Below are positions 45,378 to 53,900 of a stretch of DNA of 64,000 nucleotides, piece by piece. The stretch spans positions 930,001-994,000 of the forward strand of contig JADIYP010000002.1 of the NCBI GenBank assembly GCA_016705235.1, in the 5' to 3' direction. Below the pieces are notes generated by a model. It did no database searches, had not been told where the DNA came from, and saw only the letters and a list, made by a program, of their open reading frames with translations. The translations under genes and the position numbers were made by a program. The DNA is from Candidatus Leptovillus affinis (GTDB lineage Bacteria; Chloroflexota; Anaerolineae; Promineifilales; Promineifilaceae). Position 1 is the first letter of the stretch. Each line of letters starts with the position of its first letter.

Positions 45378-46076
45378 ATGATGCCGCAAAAGATATTGGT
45401 AGTAGACGACGATGTGAAAATTGTGAACCTGGTAAAGTTGTACCTGGAACAGGAACGGTATCAGGTGTTCACGGCATTCGATGGGTTGCAGGCGCTAGAA
45501 ATAGCCCGGCAAAAACAACCCGACCTGATCATTTTGGATTTGATGCTGCCAAAGGTAGATGGGTTGGATGTGCTGCGGCTGCTCACCCAGGAAGGTGGGC
45601 CGCCCATCATCATGCTCACAGCCCGGCGTACGGAAGATGACAAACTGATTGGCCTGGAACTGGGCGCGGACGATTATGTGACCAAACCATTCAGCCCACG
45701 CGAACTGGTGGCGCGGGTGCGGGTGGTGCTGCGGCGGCTGCAAAAGGCGCAGTCTAGCCAGCCGGAGCAGGCGCAGCTTGGCGAGTTGGTGGTAGATTAT
45801 GTGCGGCGAGAAGCAAGGCAAAACGGCCGTGTACTTCCTCTGACCCCGGCGGAGTTTAATCTGCTGGCTTTCATGGCCCAAAATCCGGGCCGCGTTTACT
45901 CCCGCCAGGACTTGTTAGACGAACTGTTTGGTTATGATGCCGCCAGCCTGGAACGCACTATTGATACACACATCATGAACCTGCGCCGTAAAATAGAGCC
46001 TGACCCGGCCCACCCCATTTATGTGCAGACTGTGTATGGGCAGGGCTATCGCGTCGAGCAAAAGACGACCACCTAA
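45378..46076 (+). CDS. OmpR/PhoB-family response regulator
   Basis: The 232-residue protein has a receiver domain (ILVVDDDVKIVNLV, Asp in LIILDLMLPKVDG, YVTKPFSPREL) and a winged-helix effector (PLTPAEFNLLAFMAQNPGRV, LERTIDTHIMNLRRKIEPDP). It ends two bases before the kinase gene. ATG codons at 45378 and 45381 are equally possible. It probably controls the adjacent exporter operon and the 44647 gene, whose promoters share a 26-bp box. Confidence 0.93.
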   Translation: MMPQKILVVDDDVKIVNLVKLYLEQERYQVFTAFDGLQALEIARQKQPDLIILDLMLPKVDGLDVLRLLTQEGGPPIIMLTARRTEDDKLIGLELGADDYVTKPFSPRELVARVRVVLRRLQKAQSSQPEQAQLGELVVDYVRREARQNGRVLPLTPAEFNLLAFMAQNPGRVYSRQDLLDELFGYDAASLERTIDTHIMNLRRKIEPDPAHPIYVQTVYGQGYRVEQKTTT

Positions 46077-46078
46077 AT

Positions 46079-47608
46079 ATGTTTCACAGACTGCAAACCC
46101 GCCTTTTCCTCACCCTGATCAGCGTCGCCGTGATTGCGTTGGCGATTGTGGTCATGGTTGCCATGCAGCAGACGCGCCGCCAGTTTGGGGCGTATGTGGC
46201 TCGTGACCAGATGATCACCCTGAACCAGACGGCGCAACTGTTTGAAGCGCCTATTCTGTCCGGCTCGTTGACGGAACTGGACAGCCTGACGGCCGAAGTT
46301 TCCCAGGCTTATGGCATTACGGCCTATGTGTACAATACGGCGGGGGTGATTGTGGCCACTTCCGATCTGCCGCAGGTAGGGCAGAGGGTAACGGCCGTTC
46401 CCCTACCTCCTGTTGGTCTGGCTCTCAAACAAGATGCGCCCAATGGAGCAGCCAGCACCGTCCACTTCTTTCCCGCGCCGGGTAACAACCAACTGGTAGA
46501 AGCAAAGATACACATGATCAGCAGCGCCGATATAGTCAGTAGCCGTCAATGGCTCGCGCCGGATTTATCGTTCACTGATCAATCCTTCCTTGTAAGCGGT
46601 GAGACCTCCTTTCCGTCCATCACCCCCTCCCGGGATGTGGCTTACACAACTGTGTCGCTGCCCGATGTGCTGGTGGATACTTCTGCCAGCCAGAACGCCT
46701 TTATCCAACTCGTCAATCGCGCCTTTGTGGTGGCTCTGGGCGTCTCGCTGCTGGTGGCCGTGCTGCTCAGTTGGGTCACAGCCCGCCGCATTTTGCGCCC
46801 CGTACAGACACTCACCACAGCCACCCGGCAAATGGGACAGGGTGATCTGAGCGTCCGTGTGGCGGTGCAAGGCAAAGATGAACTGGCCGAATTGGGGCAA
46901 TCGTTTAACCAGATGGCGGCTGATCTGGCGCATCAGGCGGAACTGCGCCGTCATTTAGCCGCCGATGTGGCGCATGAATTGTTGACGCCGCTTACGGCCG
47001 TGCGCGGCCACCTGGAAGCGGTGCAAGATGGCTTGCTGGAACCCACCCCCGACGTGATCAACTCCCTGCATGACGAGGTGATGTTGTTGGATAAGTTGAT
47101 CGCCGATCTGCAAGAACTATCGCTGGCGGAAGCGGGGCAGCTTCATTTGGATATGCAGCCGGTTTCGTTGGTTGACGTGGTGATGGGGGCGGTAACGGCC
47201 GTTACTCCCCAACTCGTCGCCCGCCATCTGACATTGACGACCGATCTACCGGACAATTTGCCTCTCATTGAACTGGATACCCGGCGCATGGGGCAGGTGT
47301 TCCGCAATCTGCTCGGCAACGCCATCAAATACAGTGACCCTGGCGGGCAATTGACCATCACCGCCTGGCAGTCGGGGAACGAACTGCTTGTCAGCGTGCG
47401 CGACACAGGCGTAGGCATCGCGCCCGAACATCTGCCCTACGTTTTCGACCGTTTCTACCGCGCCGACCCTTCACGGGCACGCGATACCGGCGGTTCTGGC
47501 CTGGGCTTGGCGATTGTGAAAGGGGTGGTGGAGGCGCATCACGGCCGTGTGTGGGCTGAAAGCCAACCCGGCATTGGCTCGATTTTTACCGTCAGCCTGC
47601 CGATTTAA
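46079..47608 (+). CDS. Membrane sensor histidine kinase with large extracytoplasmic domain
   Basis: The 509-residue kinase has TM1 at about 9-31, an extracytoplasmic sensor of about 175 residues, TM2 at about 212-232, a HAMP domain (RILRPVQTLTTATRQMGQGD), HisKA (DVAHELLTPLTAVRGHLEAV) and HATPase motifs (RNLLGNAIKYSDPGG, DTGVGIAPEHLP, GGSGLGLAIVKGVV). The H-box reads HELLTPL instead of the usual HELRTPL. The sensor domain has no family I recognise. It is expressed with the regulator at 45378. Confidence 0.93.
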   Translation: MFHRLQTRLFLTLISVAVIALAIVVMVAMQQTRRQFGAYVARDQMITLNQTAQLFEAPILSGSLTELDSLTAEVSQAYGITAYVYNTAGVIVATSDLPQVGQRVTAVPLPPVGLALKQDAPNGAASTVHFFPAPGNNQLVEAKIHMISSADIVSSRQWLAPDLSFTDQSFLVSGETSFPSITPSRDVAYTTVSLPDVLVDTSASQNAFIQLVNRAFVVALGVSLLVAVLLSWVTARRILRPVQTLTTATRQMGQGDLSVRVAVQGKDELAELGQSFNQMAADLAHQAELRRHLAADVAHELLTPLTAVRGHLEAVQDGLLEPTPDVINSLHDEVMLLDKLIADLQELSLAEAGQLHLDMQPVSLVDVVMGAVTAVTPQLVARHLTLTTDLPDNLPLIELDTRRMGQVFRNLLGNAIKYSDPGGQLTITAWQSGNELLVSVRDTGVGIAPEHLPYVFDRFYRADPSRARDTGGSGLGLAIVKGVVEAHHGRVWAESQPGIGSIFTVSLPI

Positions 47609-47660
47609 CACGCCACAAACACTGGCGAAATTCAATCAGCTCTGAACCTCAAATGCGGGA

Positions 47661-47810
47661 CTACTCAGATTTATTGCGTTTTCCGGCCTGCATGTTTGCG
47701 CCTTTATTGCCTCCCAGGGTGATCATAAGGCCCCCGATAAAGCCAAAGTTGTACCCCTTCCCGTTGTTATGCACTTCATAAATACCTAACGCCGCATCTT
47801 GTGAATGGTT
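47661..47810 (-). pseudogene. Possible C-terminal remnant of an unknown gene
   Basis: A 49-codon minus-strand frame after a TGA (47813-47811) reads HSQDAALGIYEVHNNGKGYN, then FGFIGGLMITLGGNKGANMQ and AGKRNKSE before a TAG. The amino-acid make-up is protein-like and it has no start codon. It lies in a gene-poor 300-base gap and could be a relic. Confidence 0.3.
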
Positions 47811-47905
47811 TCACGAATCAGACCGATAGAAGCATAAGTCCTCCGGGTTAACAGGACGTTTACGCAGCCACAATCGCCGGGTACACCGTCTGCCTGGCTC
47901 CTGGT

Positions 47906-48372
47906 GTGGCGCTAACGCCGCCACCGCCACTGCTACGGCCGTTTCGCCTGAAAATCCTCCACCTCAACGACCTGCACGGCCACCTGGTCCACCTGACGCC
48001 GGCCGGCCATGAGCCGGTATTTGCCCGCGTCGTCGGGCGGGTGCGCCACCTGCGCCAGCGCTACGCCACCGACCCACACACGGCCGTTCTCTTCCTCTCC
48101 GCCGGCGACGACATGGCCGGGTCCGTCTTTGACGAGATACTGGACGAGCCGGCTGCCCTGACAGATGATTCGTGCGTCCACGCCAGTTACCGCTTGTACG
48201 CCGCCGCCGGGTTGGATGCCGCTGTCCTGGGTAACCACGACTGCTGGCGTCCCACGTCTACGCTGCGGCGATTCTGTCCGTGAAGGGCGCGCGCGTTGGC
48301 CTGATGGGCCTGCTATGGCGAGTTGGCGCTCTCCCAGCGACGAGGCAGATCGACGGTGTTGGTCTAAAGTGA
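47906..48372 (+). pseudogene. 5'-nucleotidase/metallophosphatase pseudogene
   Basis: The first frame carries calcineurin-like metallophosphatase motifs: LKILHLNDLHGHL (metal site), LSAGDDMAGSVFDEIL (D-D) and AAGLDAAVLGNHD (GNHD). Homology is then lost and the frame ends at 48283. A shifted frame continues as YAAAILSVKGARVGLMGLLW to a stop at 48372. About 85% of a normal 5'-nucleotidase is missing, so this is a decayed 5' fragment. The start may be the GTG at 47906. Confidence 0.75.
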
Positions 48373-48460
48373 TTAAGCCGTCAAAATCAGGCACGCCGCT
48401 GCAAGATAATCTCGCCGCCACAAGTTGTTAAAAAATCTATAACAAATTGTTAACCTGGCC

Positions 48461-48510
48461 GCGTTATCATGACGGAATTATTTTAGGAATGCGCGAGAAC
48501 ATGATAACGC
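48461..48510. repeat. Inverted repeat upstream of a truncated gene
   Basis: GCGTTATCATG (48461-48471) and CATGATAACGC (48500-48510) form a perfect 11-bp inverted repeat with a 28-base loop, about 100 bases before the truncated gene at 48607. It could be an operator. Confidence 0.4.
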
Positions 48511-48606
48511 CAATGCCGCACCCATCTCCTGTACTCTTATCCCCCTGGCGACTGCGCGTCGCGCTAATTCCTCATCGTGGGATTCCCTTAAAATTCAGGA
48601 GCAGTT

Positions 48607-48717
48607 ATGGATAGAACTCGATTGATTTTTGTCGGCATTGTCGGCGTGGCGCTGGTGATTGTGACGGCCGTTTTCTTCCTCAATGGCGGCGTAGACGGCC
48701 GTACTACTACTTGCTAG
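48607..48717 (+). pseudogene. 5' stub of a membrane/exported protein gene, cut by repeat A
   Basis: A good AGGAG lies five bases before an ATG that reads MDRTRLIFVGIVGVALVIVT and AVFFLNGG, a clear signal anchor, and 36 codons later the frame ends at the TAG inside the CTAG edge of repeat A copy 5. The original family cannot be named; similar starts occur on Chloroflexota extracellular substrate-binding or VWA proteins. Confidence 0.65.
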
Positions 48718-48822
48718 CAGCCTGTCGGAGAACCTCTTTTTGTAGCCGGGGTATCCTTACCCCGCCTCTGGAAGACGCGGTAAGAAACCGCGGCTACGGG
48801 CACTTTTCCGACAAACTGCTAG
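48714..48822 (+). repeat. Repeat family A, copy 5, inside a broken gene
   Basis: This copy is nearly identical to copy 1. It separates the stub at 48607 from downstream gene debris at 48823-48980, so it either inserted into a gene or marks a deletion between repeat copies. Confidence 0.9.
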
Positions 48823-48980
48823 ACATGGACCGCTTTTTAGACCTGGTAGCCCAGGAAACGCGCTGGGAGGATTTGCCCGGCAACACTACTTTCTCCGTCG
48901 GCCGCAGCGTTGCGGGAACTCGACAAAGAAGCTGCCTGGCAAGCTTGGACCACTGGCATCTTCGTTTGCTAGCCTGGTAG
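48823..48980 (+). pseudogene. Gene debris downstream of repeat A copy 5
   Basis: The frame after the repeat reads MDRFLDLVAQETRWEDLPGN; a shifted frame then reads LRELDKEAAWQAWTTG, both protein-like, before a TAG. This pattern fits the decayed interior of the gene whose 5' end is at 48607 or of a neighbour. No family is recognised. Confidence 0.4.
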
Positions 48981-49002
48981 AAAATGTAAGGTGTAGACCC
49001 AT

Positions 49003-50304
49003 ATGGCCGTCAAACTCGTCACAGAGCAGACAAAGACACTGACCTCTGGTCGCTTCTCGGATTCTCTTGCCCCTCCCTCCATCCTCACCAAAGACACGAC
49101 GATTGGCGAACTGCCTGCACACCGATATCAGGTGGGGGTTAACACCGTTGTTGCTCAGGTTGAAAAAACGCTGCGGCTTTATCCAATACTGCCCGGTGTC
49201 ATCGTTACCCAACACGACCGGATGGTTAATGTCATTTCGAGAAGGCGCTTTTTCGAGATTTTAGGCACACGCTATGGCGTGGCTGTCTTCCTAAAACGTC
49301 CCATTGAGATCATGATCCGGCATGTGGAAGAACCACTCATTCTCCCCGGCACTTGCCTCATTGATGAAGCTGTACACGAAGCCCTCCAGCGCGAGACCAT
49401 TTTGGCCTACGAACCGATATTAGTGGATTTTCAGACCCATGGATTCCAACTACTTGATATCTACACTCTACTTTTGGCCCAATCGCAGCTCTTTGCAACC
49501 TTGCAGCAGGAGTTACAGACCATCAACGTCGATTTGGAAGATCGGGTAGCGCGTCGCACTGAAGAATTAACGCGGGTCAAAAACGAAGCGATCCGGGCCA
49601 ACCAATTTAAGACAGAACTAATGGCCAAAGTAAACCATGAATTGCGCACGCCACTGGGCGCCATTATGGGTTACACCCAACTATTACAAATGGGCGCTTA
49701 CGGCCCGACCGCGCCCGAACAAACAGATCCGCTGGAATTGATCCTTAGCAGCACCAACTCCTTAAGCACTCTGGTTAACAGTCTGTTAGATCAGGCGCAG
49801 TTGGAAAAAGGTAACTTAACTTTGGAAAACCGTCCGTTTTCAGTGCGCGAAATGGCTATTGAAGTCGATCCCAAGGTCCGCATTCTGGCTGAAAAAACAG
49901 GGCTGACATTTAAAATTCTCATCGAGCCAAGTTTCCCCGAAGAAATTGTCGGCGACAGGATGCGCATTGAACAAATATGGACAAACCTGTTGAGCAATGC
50001 CATCAAGTTTACAGAGCAAGGGTACATACATACCCACATTCGGCTGCAGGGCACGAGGCAGTGGTTGATAGAAGTCGCCGACACGGGCATAGGGATTCCG
50101 GAAGAAGTACAGGCATCCATCTTTGACACTTTTGTCCAGGTGGATGGGTCCGCGACACGGAATCATTCGGGCGCCGGCCTGGGTTTGTCAATTGCAGCGT
50201 CAATCATTGAATTGATGGGTGGGACGATTGACCTGGAAAGCACACTGGGGCAAGGAACGACCTTCACGGTAATTCTGCCATTGAACAGGGTCGATAAAGA
50301 ATAA
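49003..50304 (+). CDS. Soluble hybrid-sensor histidine kinase
   Basis: This 433-residue kinase has no TM segment. Residues about 30-170 form a paired sensor module with CBS-like features (LPGVIVTQHDRMVNVISRRR, FLKRPIEIMI, YEPILVDFQTHGFQLLDIYT). A coiled coil (QQELQTINVDLEDRVARRTE), HisKA (KVNHELRTPLGAIMGYTQLL) and HATPase motifs (LLSNAIKFTEQGY, DTGIGIPEEVQ, GAGLGLSIAASII) follow. The CBS-like reading is tentative. A single-domain regulator follows 33 bases downstream, a common arrangement for phosphorelays. Confidence 0.9.
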   Translation: MAVKLVTEQTKTLTSGRFSDSLAPPSILTKDTTIGELPAHRYQVGVNTVVAQVEKTLRLYPILPGVIVTQHDRMVNVISRRRFFEILGTRYGVAVFLKRPIEIMIRHVEEPLILPGTCLIDEAVHEALQRETILAYEPILVDFQTHGFQLLDIYTLLLAQSQLFATLQQELQTINVDLEDRVARRTEELTRVKNEAIRANQFKTELMAKVNHELRTPLGAIMGYTQLLQMGAYGPTAPEQTDPLELILSSTNSLSTLVNSLLDQAQLEKGNLTLENRPFSVREMAIEVDPKVRILAEKTGLTFKILIEPSFPEEIVGDRMRIEQIWTNLLSNAIKFTEQGYIHTHIRLQGTRQWLIEVADTGIGIPEEVQASIFDTFVQVDGSATRNHSGAGLGLSIAASIIELMGGTIDLESTLGQGTTFTVILPLNRVDKE

Positions 50305-50337
50305 CCCGCTACTAATTTCTTATAATAAGGAAAACAC

Positions 50338-50709
50338 ATGTCGAAACCTTTTGCTTTAATCGTTGAAGATGATGCCATGTTAGCCGATATTTTTTCGCGG
50401 GCACTGCAAGCTATCGAGTATGAAACGGAGATTATGCGTGACGGCCGTGTCGCATCTGAATGGCTGCAAAAAAATGTGCCCGAATTACTTGTTCTGGATC
50501 TGCATCTGCCTTTTTTAACCGGAGATGATATCTTGAACCAGGTCAATGTCGATACCCGTTTTGCCGCGACAAAAATCATGATTGTGACAGCCGATGCACT
50601 CAGGGCTTCGTATCTGAACGGCAATATCACGCTGACTTTAATCAAACCGGTGGACGTTAGCCAGCTACAAAAACTCGCTCACCGACTCAAACCCAAGCCA
50701 ACGACGTAG
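50338..50709 (+). CDS. Single-domain response regulator (CheY-like)
   Basis: This 123-residue receiver has the acidic pair (LIVEDDAML), the phosphorylated Asp in LLVLDLHLPFLTGDD, the Thr/Ser switch (IVTADALR) and the Lys (LIKPVDVSQL). It has no output domain, so it must act by protein contact or pass phosphate on, most likely from the kinase at 49003. Confidence 0.92.
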   Translation: MSKPFALIVEDDAMLADIFSRALQAIEYETEIMRDGRVASEWLQKNVPELLVLDLHLPFLTGDDILNQVNVDTRFAATKIMIVTADALRASYLNGNITLTLIKPVDVSQLQKLAHRLKPKPTT

Positions 50710-50771
50710 AGAGTCCCAACAAAAAAACGACCGGGTATTCACACCAAAATCATCAAAGTCGCCCTGACACC

Positions 50772-50848
50772 TTTACAATTCATTAACCTCTTTTTATCTG
50801 CCCGTTAACCAATCCTTTAAGCGATGTTAACCCCTGAATGTTAATTCT
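50772..50848 (+). promoter_or_regulatory. Pho-box-like array of 11-bp direct repeats
   Basis: Consecutive 11-mers start at 50772, 50783, 50794, 50805, 50816 and 50827: CTTTACAATTC, ATTAACCTCTT, TTTATCTGCCC, GTTAACCAATC, CTTTAAGCGAT, GTTAACCCCTG. All carry a TT-x-A-(A/C) core at positions 2-6; three are exact TTAACC. A further GTTAATT lies at 50841. The 11-bp phase and TTAAC(C/A) core resemble binding sites of PhoB/PhoP regulators. The array ends about 80 bases before a phosphatase/phytase-like gene. Confidence 0.55.
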
Positions 50849-50925
50849 ACATAGAGACTATGAGCCGCCGAAATACCGGACGCGCTCACAAAACGTATTC
50901 GCAGAAAAAAAGGAAAATAAGGTTA

Positions 50926-53900
50926 ATGAGAACACGAGAAACGAATGTCCCCCTGCGCTTGGCCATCCTTGCAGGTCTCCCGTTGTTGCTGATGGTGAGC
51001 CTGATGGTATGGCTTATCCTGCCAACGGAGGCCGCGCCTGGCAGCCCAGTTAGCCAGCCCGACACCCTGGAATTAAAAGTACTCGGCACTTATGATTCTG
51101 GCATCGTTGATGCCAGCGCCGCCGAAATCGTTACCCATGACCCCGTTACCCAACGCCTGTTTGTGGTGAATGCCAATACCCCTTCCGTTGACGTGATTGA
51201 CATCAGCGAACCGCTGACCCCGACCCTGGTGTTTACCATCAGTGTGGCGACCTGGGGGGCGGTGGTGAACAGCGTTGATTTCCACGATGGTGTGCTGGCA
51301 ACGGCCGTCGAAGCCGACCCACCGCAAAACCCCGGCACACTGGTCTTTTTTGACGCCGACGGCATGTACCTGAACGATTTACCCGTTGGGGCAATGCCCG
51401 ACATGGTGAAATTTACACCAGACGGCCGTTACATCCTCACCGCCAACGAAGGCGAACCCGACCTCGATTACCTGGTTGATCCCGAAGGCTCCATTTCAGT
51501 CATCAACATGAGCGGCGGCGTATTGTCGGCCACGGTAGCCACGGCCGATTTCCAGGCCTTCATCGGCCGCGAGGAAGAACTGCGCCAGCGCGGCGTTCGC
51601 ATCTTTGGCCCCAACGCCAACGCCGCTCAGGATATTGAACCCGAATACATCGCCGTTTCGCCGGACAGCAGCACGGCGTTTGTGACCCTGCAAGAAAACA
51701 ATGCCTTTGCCGTGGTCGATATTGCCGCAGCGACGGTGGAAGACATCCTGCCGCTGGGCCTGAAGGATTACAGCCAGGCATTTGCCACGCTGGACCAGTA
51801 TCCTTTCACCGATTTGCCGGTTCTGGGCACAACGCCCGCCGGACAGACGATTCACCTGGGCGGTTTCTCCGGCCTCTGGTTTGAAGGCGTGGACGGCGTG
51901 AGCGGCAACTACCAGTTTGTCACCCTGCCAGACCGCGGGCCAAATGGCGCGCCGACGGGGGGGAAACGGCCGTTTGTCCTCCCCGATTACCAGGCGCGTG
52001 TGGTGCGCTTTGAACTGGTTCCTGCCAGCGGCGACATCACCATCACCCAACAGATCACCCTAACCCGCCCCGACGGCGTAACGCCCATCACCGGGCTGCC
52101 CAACATCGCCGGTGTTGATGAGGCGCCCATCGACCTGAACCTCAATGACCTGCCCTACGACGAATTCGGCGCCGATATGGAAGGCATCGTCGTTACGGAT
52201 AACGGCCACTTCTGGATGGTGGATGAGTATCGCCCGGCCATCTACCACTTCGACGCCAGCGGCGTGCTTGTAGCCCGCTTTGTGCCGCGCGGCACGGCGG
52301 CCGCCGCCGGTCAGCCAGAGGGCACGTTTGGCTCGGAGACGCTGCCCGCAGAGTACGCCTTACGTCGGGACAATCGCGGCTTCGAGGCGATGGCGCTGGA
52401 TACCGACAGCGGCATCCTCTACGCCTTTATCCAGACGCCGCTGATGAATCCCGATCTGGCTACGTCCAACAGCTCGGACGTGATCCGCATCCTGGGCATC
52501 GATCCGGCTGATGGCCGGCCGGTGGCCGAATACGTCTATTTGCTGGAAGGCGTAGACTACCGCGATGCCAAAGTGGACAAAATTGGCGATGCCGTGTATG
52601 CGGGCGACGGCCGTTTCTACGTCATCGAGCGCGATTCATCGACTGAACCGTATGCCAAGAAGTACATCTTCGAGGTCGACCTGAAAGGCGCGACCAACGT
52701 GCTGCCCATCACCACCTCCGGCGTGGCCAACGGCCGTACCACCACCGACCCGTATCTTTTCGACCTTTCCGGCGGTTACGGCATCCTGCCCCTGCTGACC
52801 AATGGCGACGAAGTGCCCCTGCTGGCAGGCGCGTTCCCCAATTTCACCCCCAGCGCCACGGAAACCTACGCCATGCCCGGCACGCCCGATGGCCTGGGCC
52901 TTTACCAGGCGGGCAATCTGAATTACGTCTTTGTTAATCATGAATTTGGCAATACGGCCGTCAGTGCGCTGTCGCTCACGACGCCCGGCCAGATCAATGG
53001 CTCGCGGGTTTCCCTGTTTGTTTTCGACCAGGATTGGCGCGTGGTCGGCGGGAAAAATCTTATCGAAACCGTAAGCGCCGACGGCGCAACGTACACCCTC
53101 GACCCAACCACCGGCAACTATGAAGATGGTTCCGGCAATGTCCTCAACAATGGCTTGAACTTCAGCCGCTTCTGTTCCGGCTACCTGGCGCAAGGCGGTT
53201 TTGTGGACGGCAGCAGCGCCCCCATCCCAGTCTGGTTTGCGCCGGAGGAAGATGGCAGCGCCGAAGCGCGCGGCTGGGCGGCCTTCGCCGATGGCACGGC
53301 CGTGCCCATTGATGGTCTGGGCCGCTACGCCAAAGAACAGGTGCTGCCCGCCAGCCAATACCGCGCCGATAACGCCGACGTCACCGTTCTTTTCTCCACT
53401 GAGGATGACGCCGACGGCGAACTCTATATGTACGCAGGCACGCAAACGGTCAGTGATCCCAATGGTTTTGCCGCCGGCAGCCTGTACGTGCTGCGGGTAG
53501 AAGACGATTTGGGCAACATCTTCGATTATGAGACGATGACCAGCACACAAACGCTGACGGGGACCTGGACGGCCGTTCCCGAAGCCATCGCCCTGGGCAC
53601 TGCCCTGGAATTGAGCGACTGGGTGAATGCCAACCAGCGCTCCACCAATTTCCGCCGCCCCGAAGACATCCACGAAGACCCCAATAATCCGGGTACGTTC
53701 TACTTTGTCACCACCGGGCGCAGCGCCATCCCGCCCGGCGGCACGGAACCAGACAACGCCCTGGGGAAACTCTACCGCTTTACCCTGGACGCCGCTGATC
53801 CGACGGCCCCGATGCCCATTGAATTCCTGCTGGAAGGCAGCGAGACGACTGGCGTCAGCTATGACAATATGGTGGTAGACAGCAGCGGCCTTGTGTTGCT

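Noticed and set aside
52636..53673. 345-codon minus-strand frame inside the phosphatase-like gene
   Set aside because: Shadow frame of a long GC-rich coding sequence.
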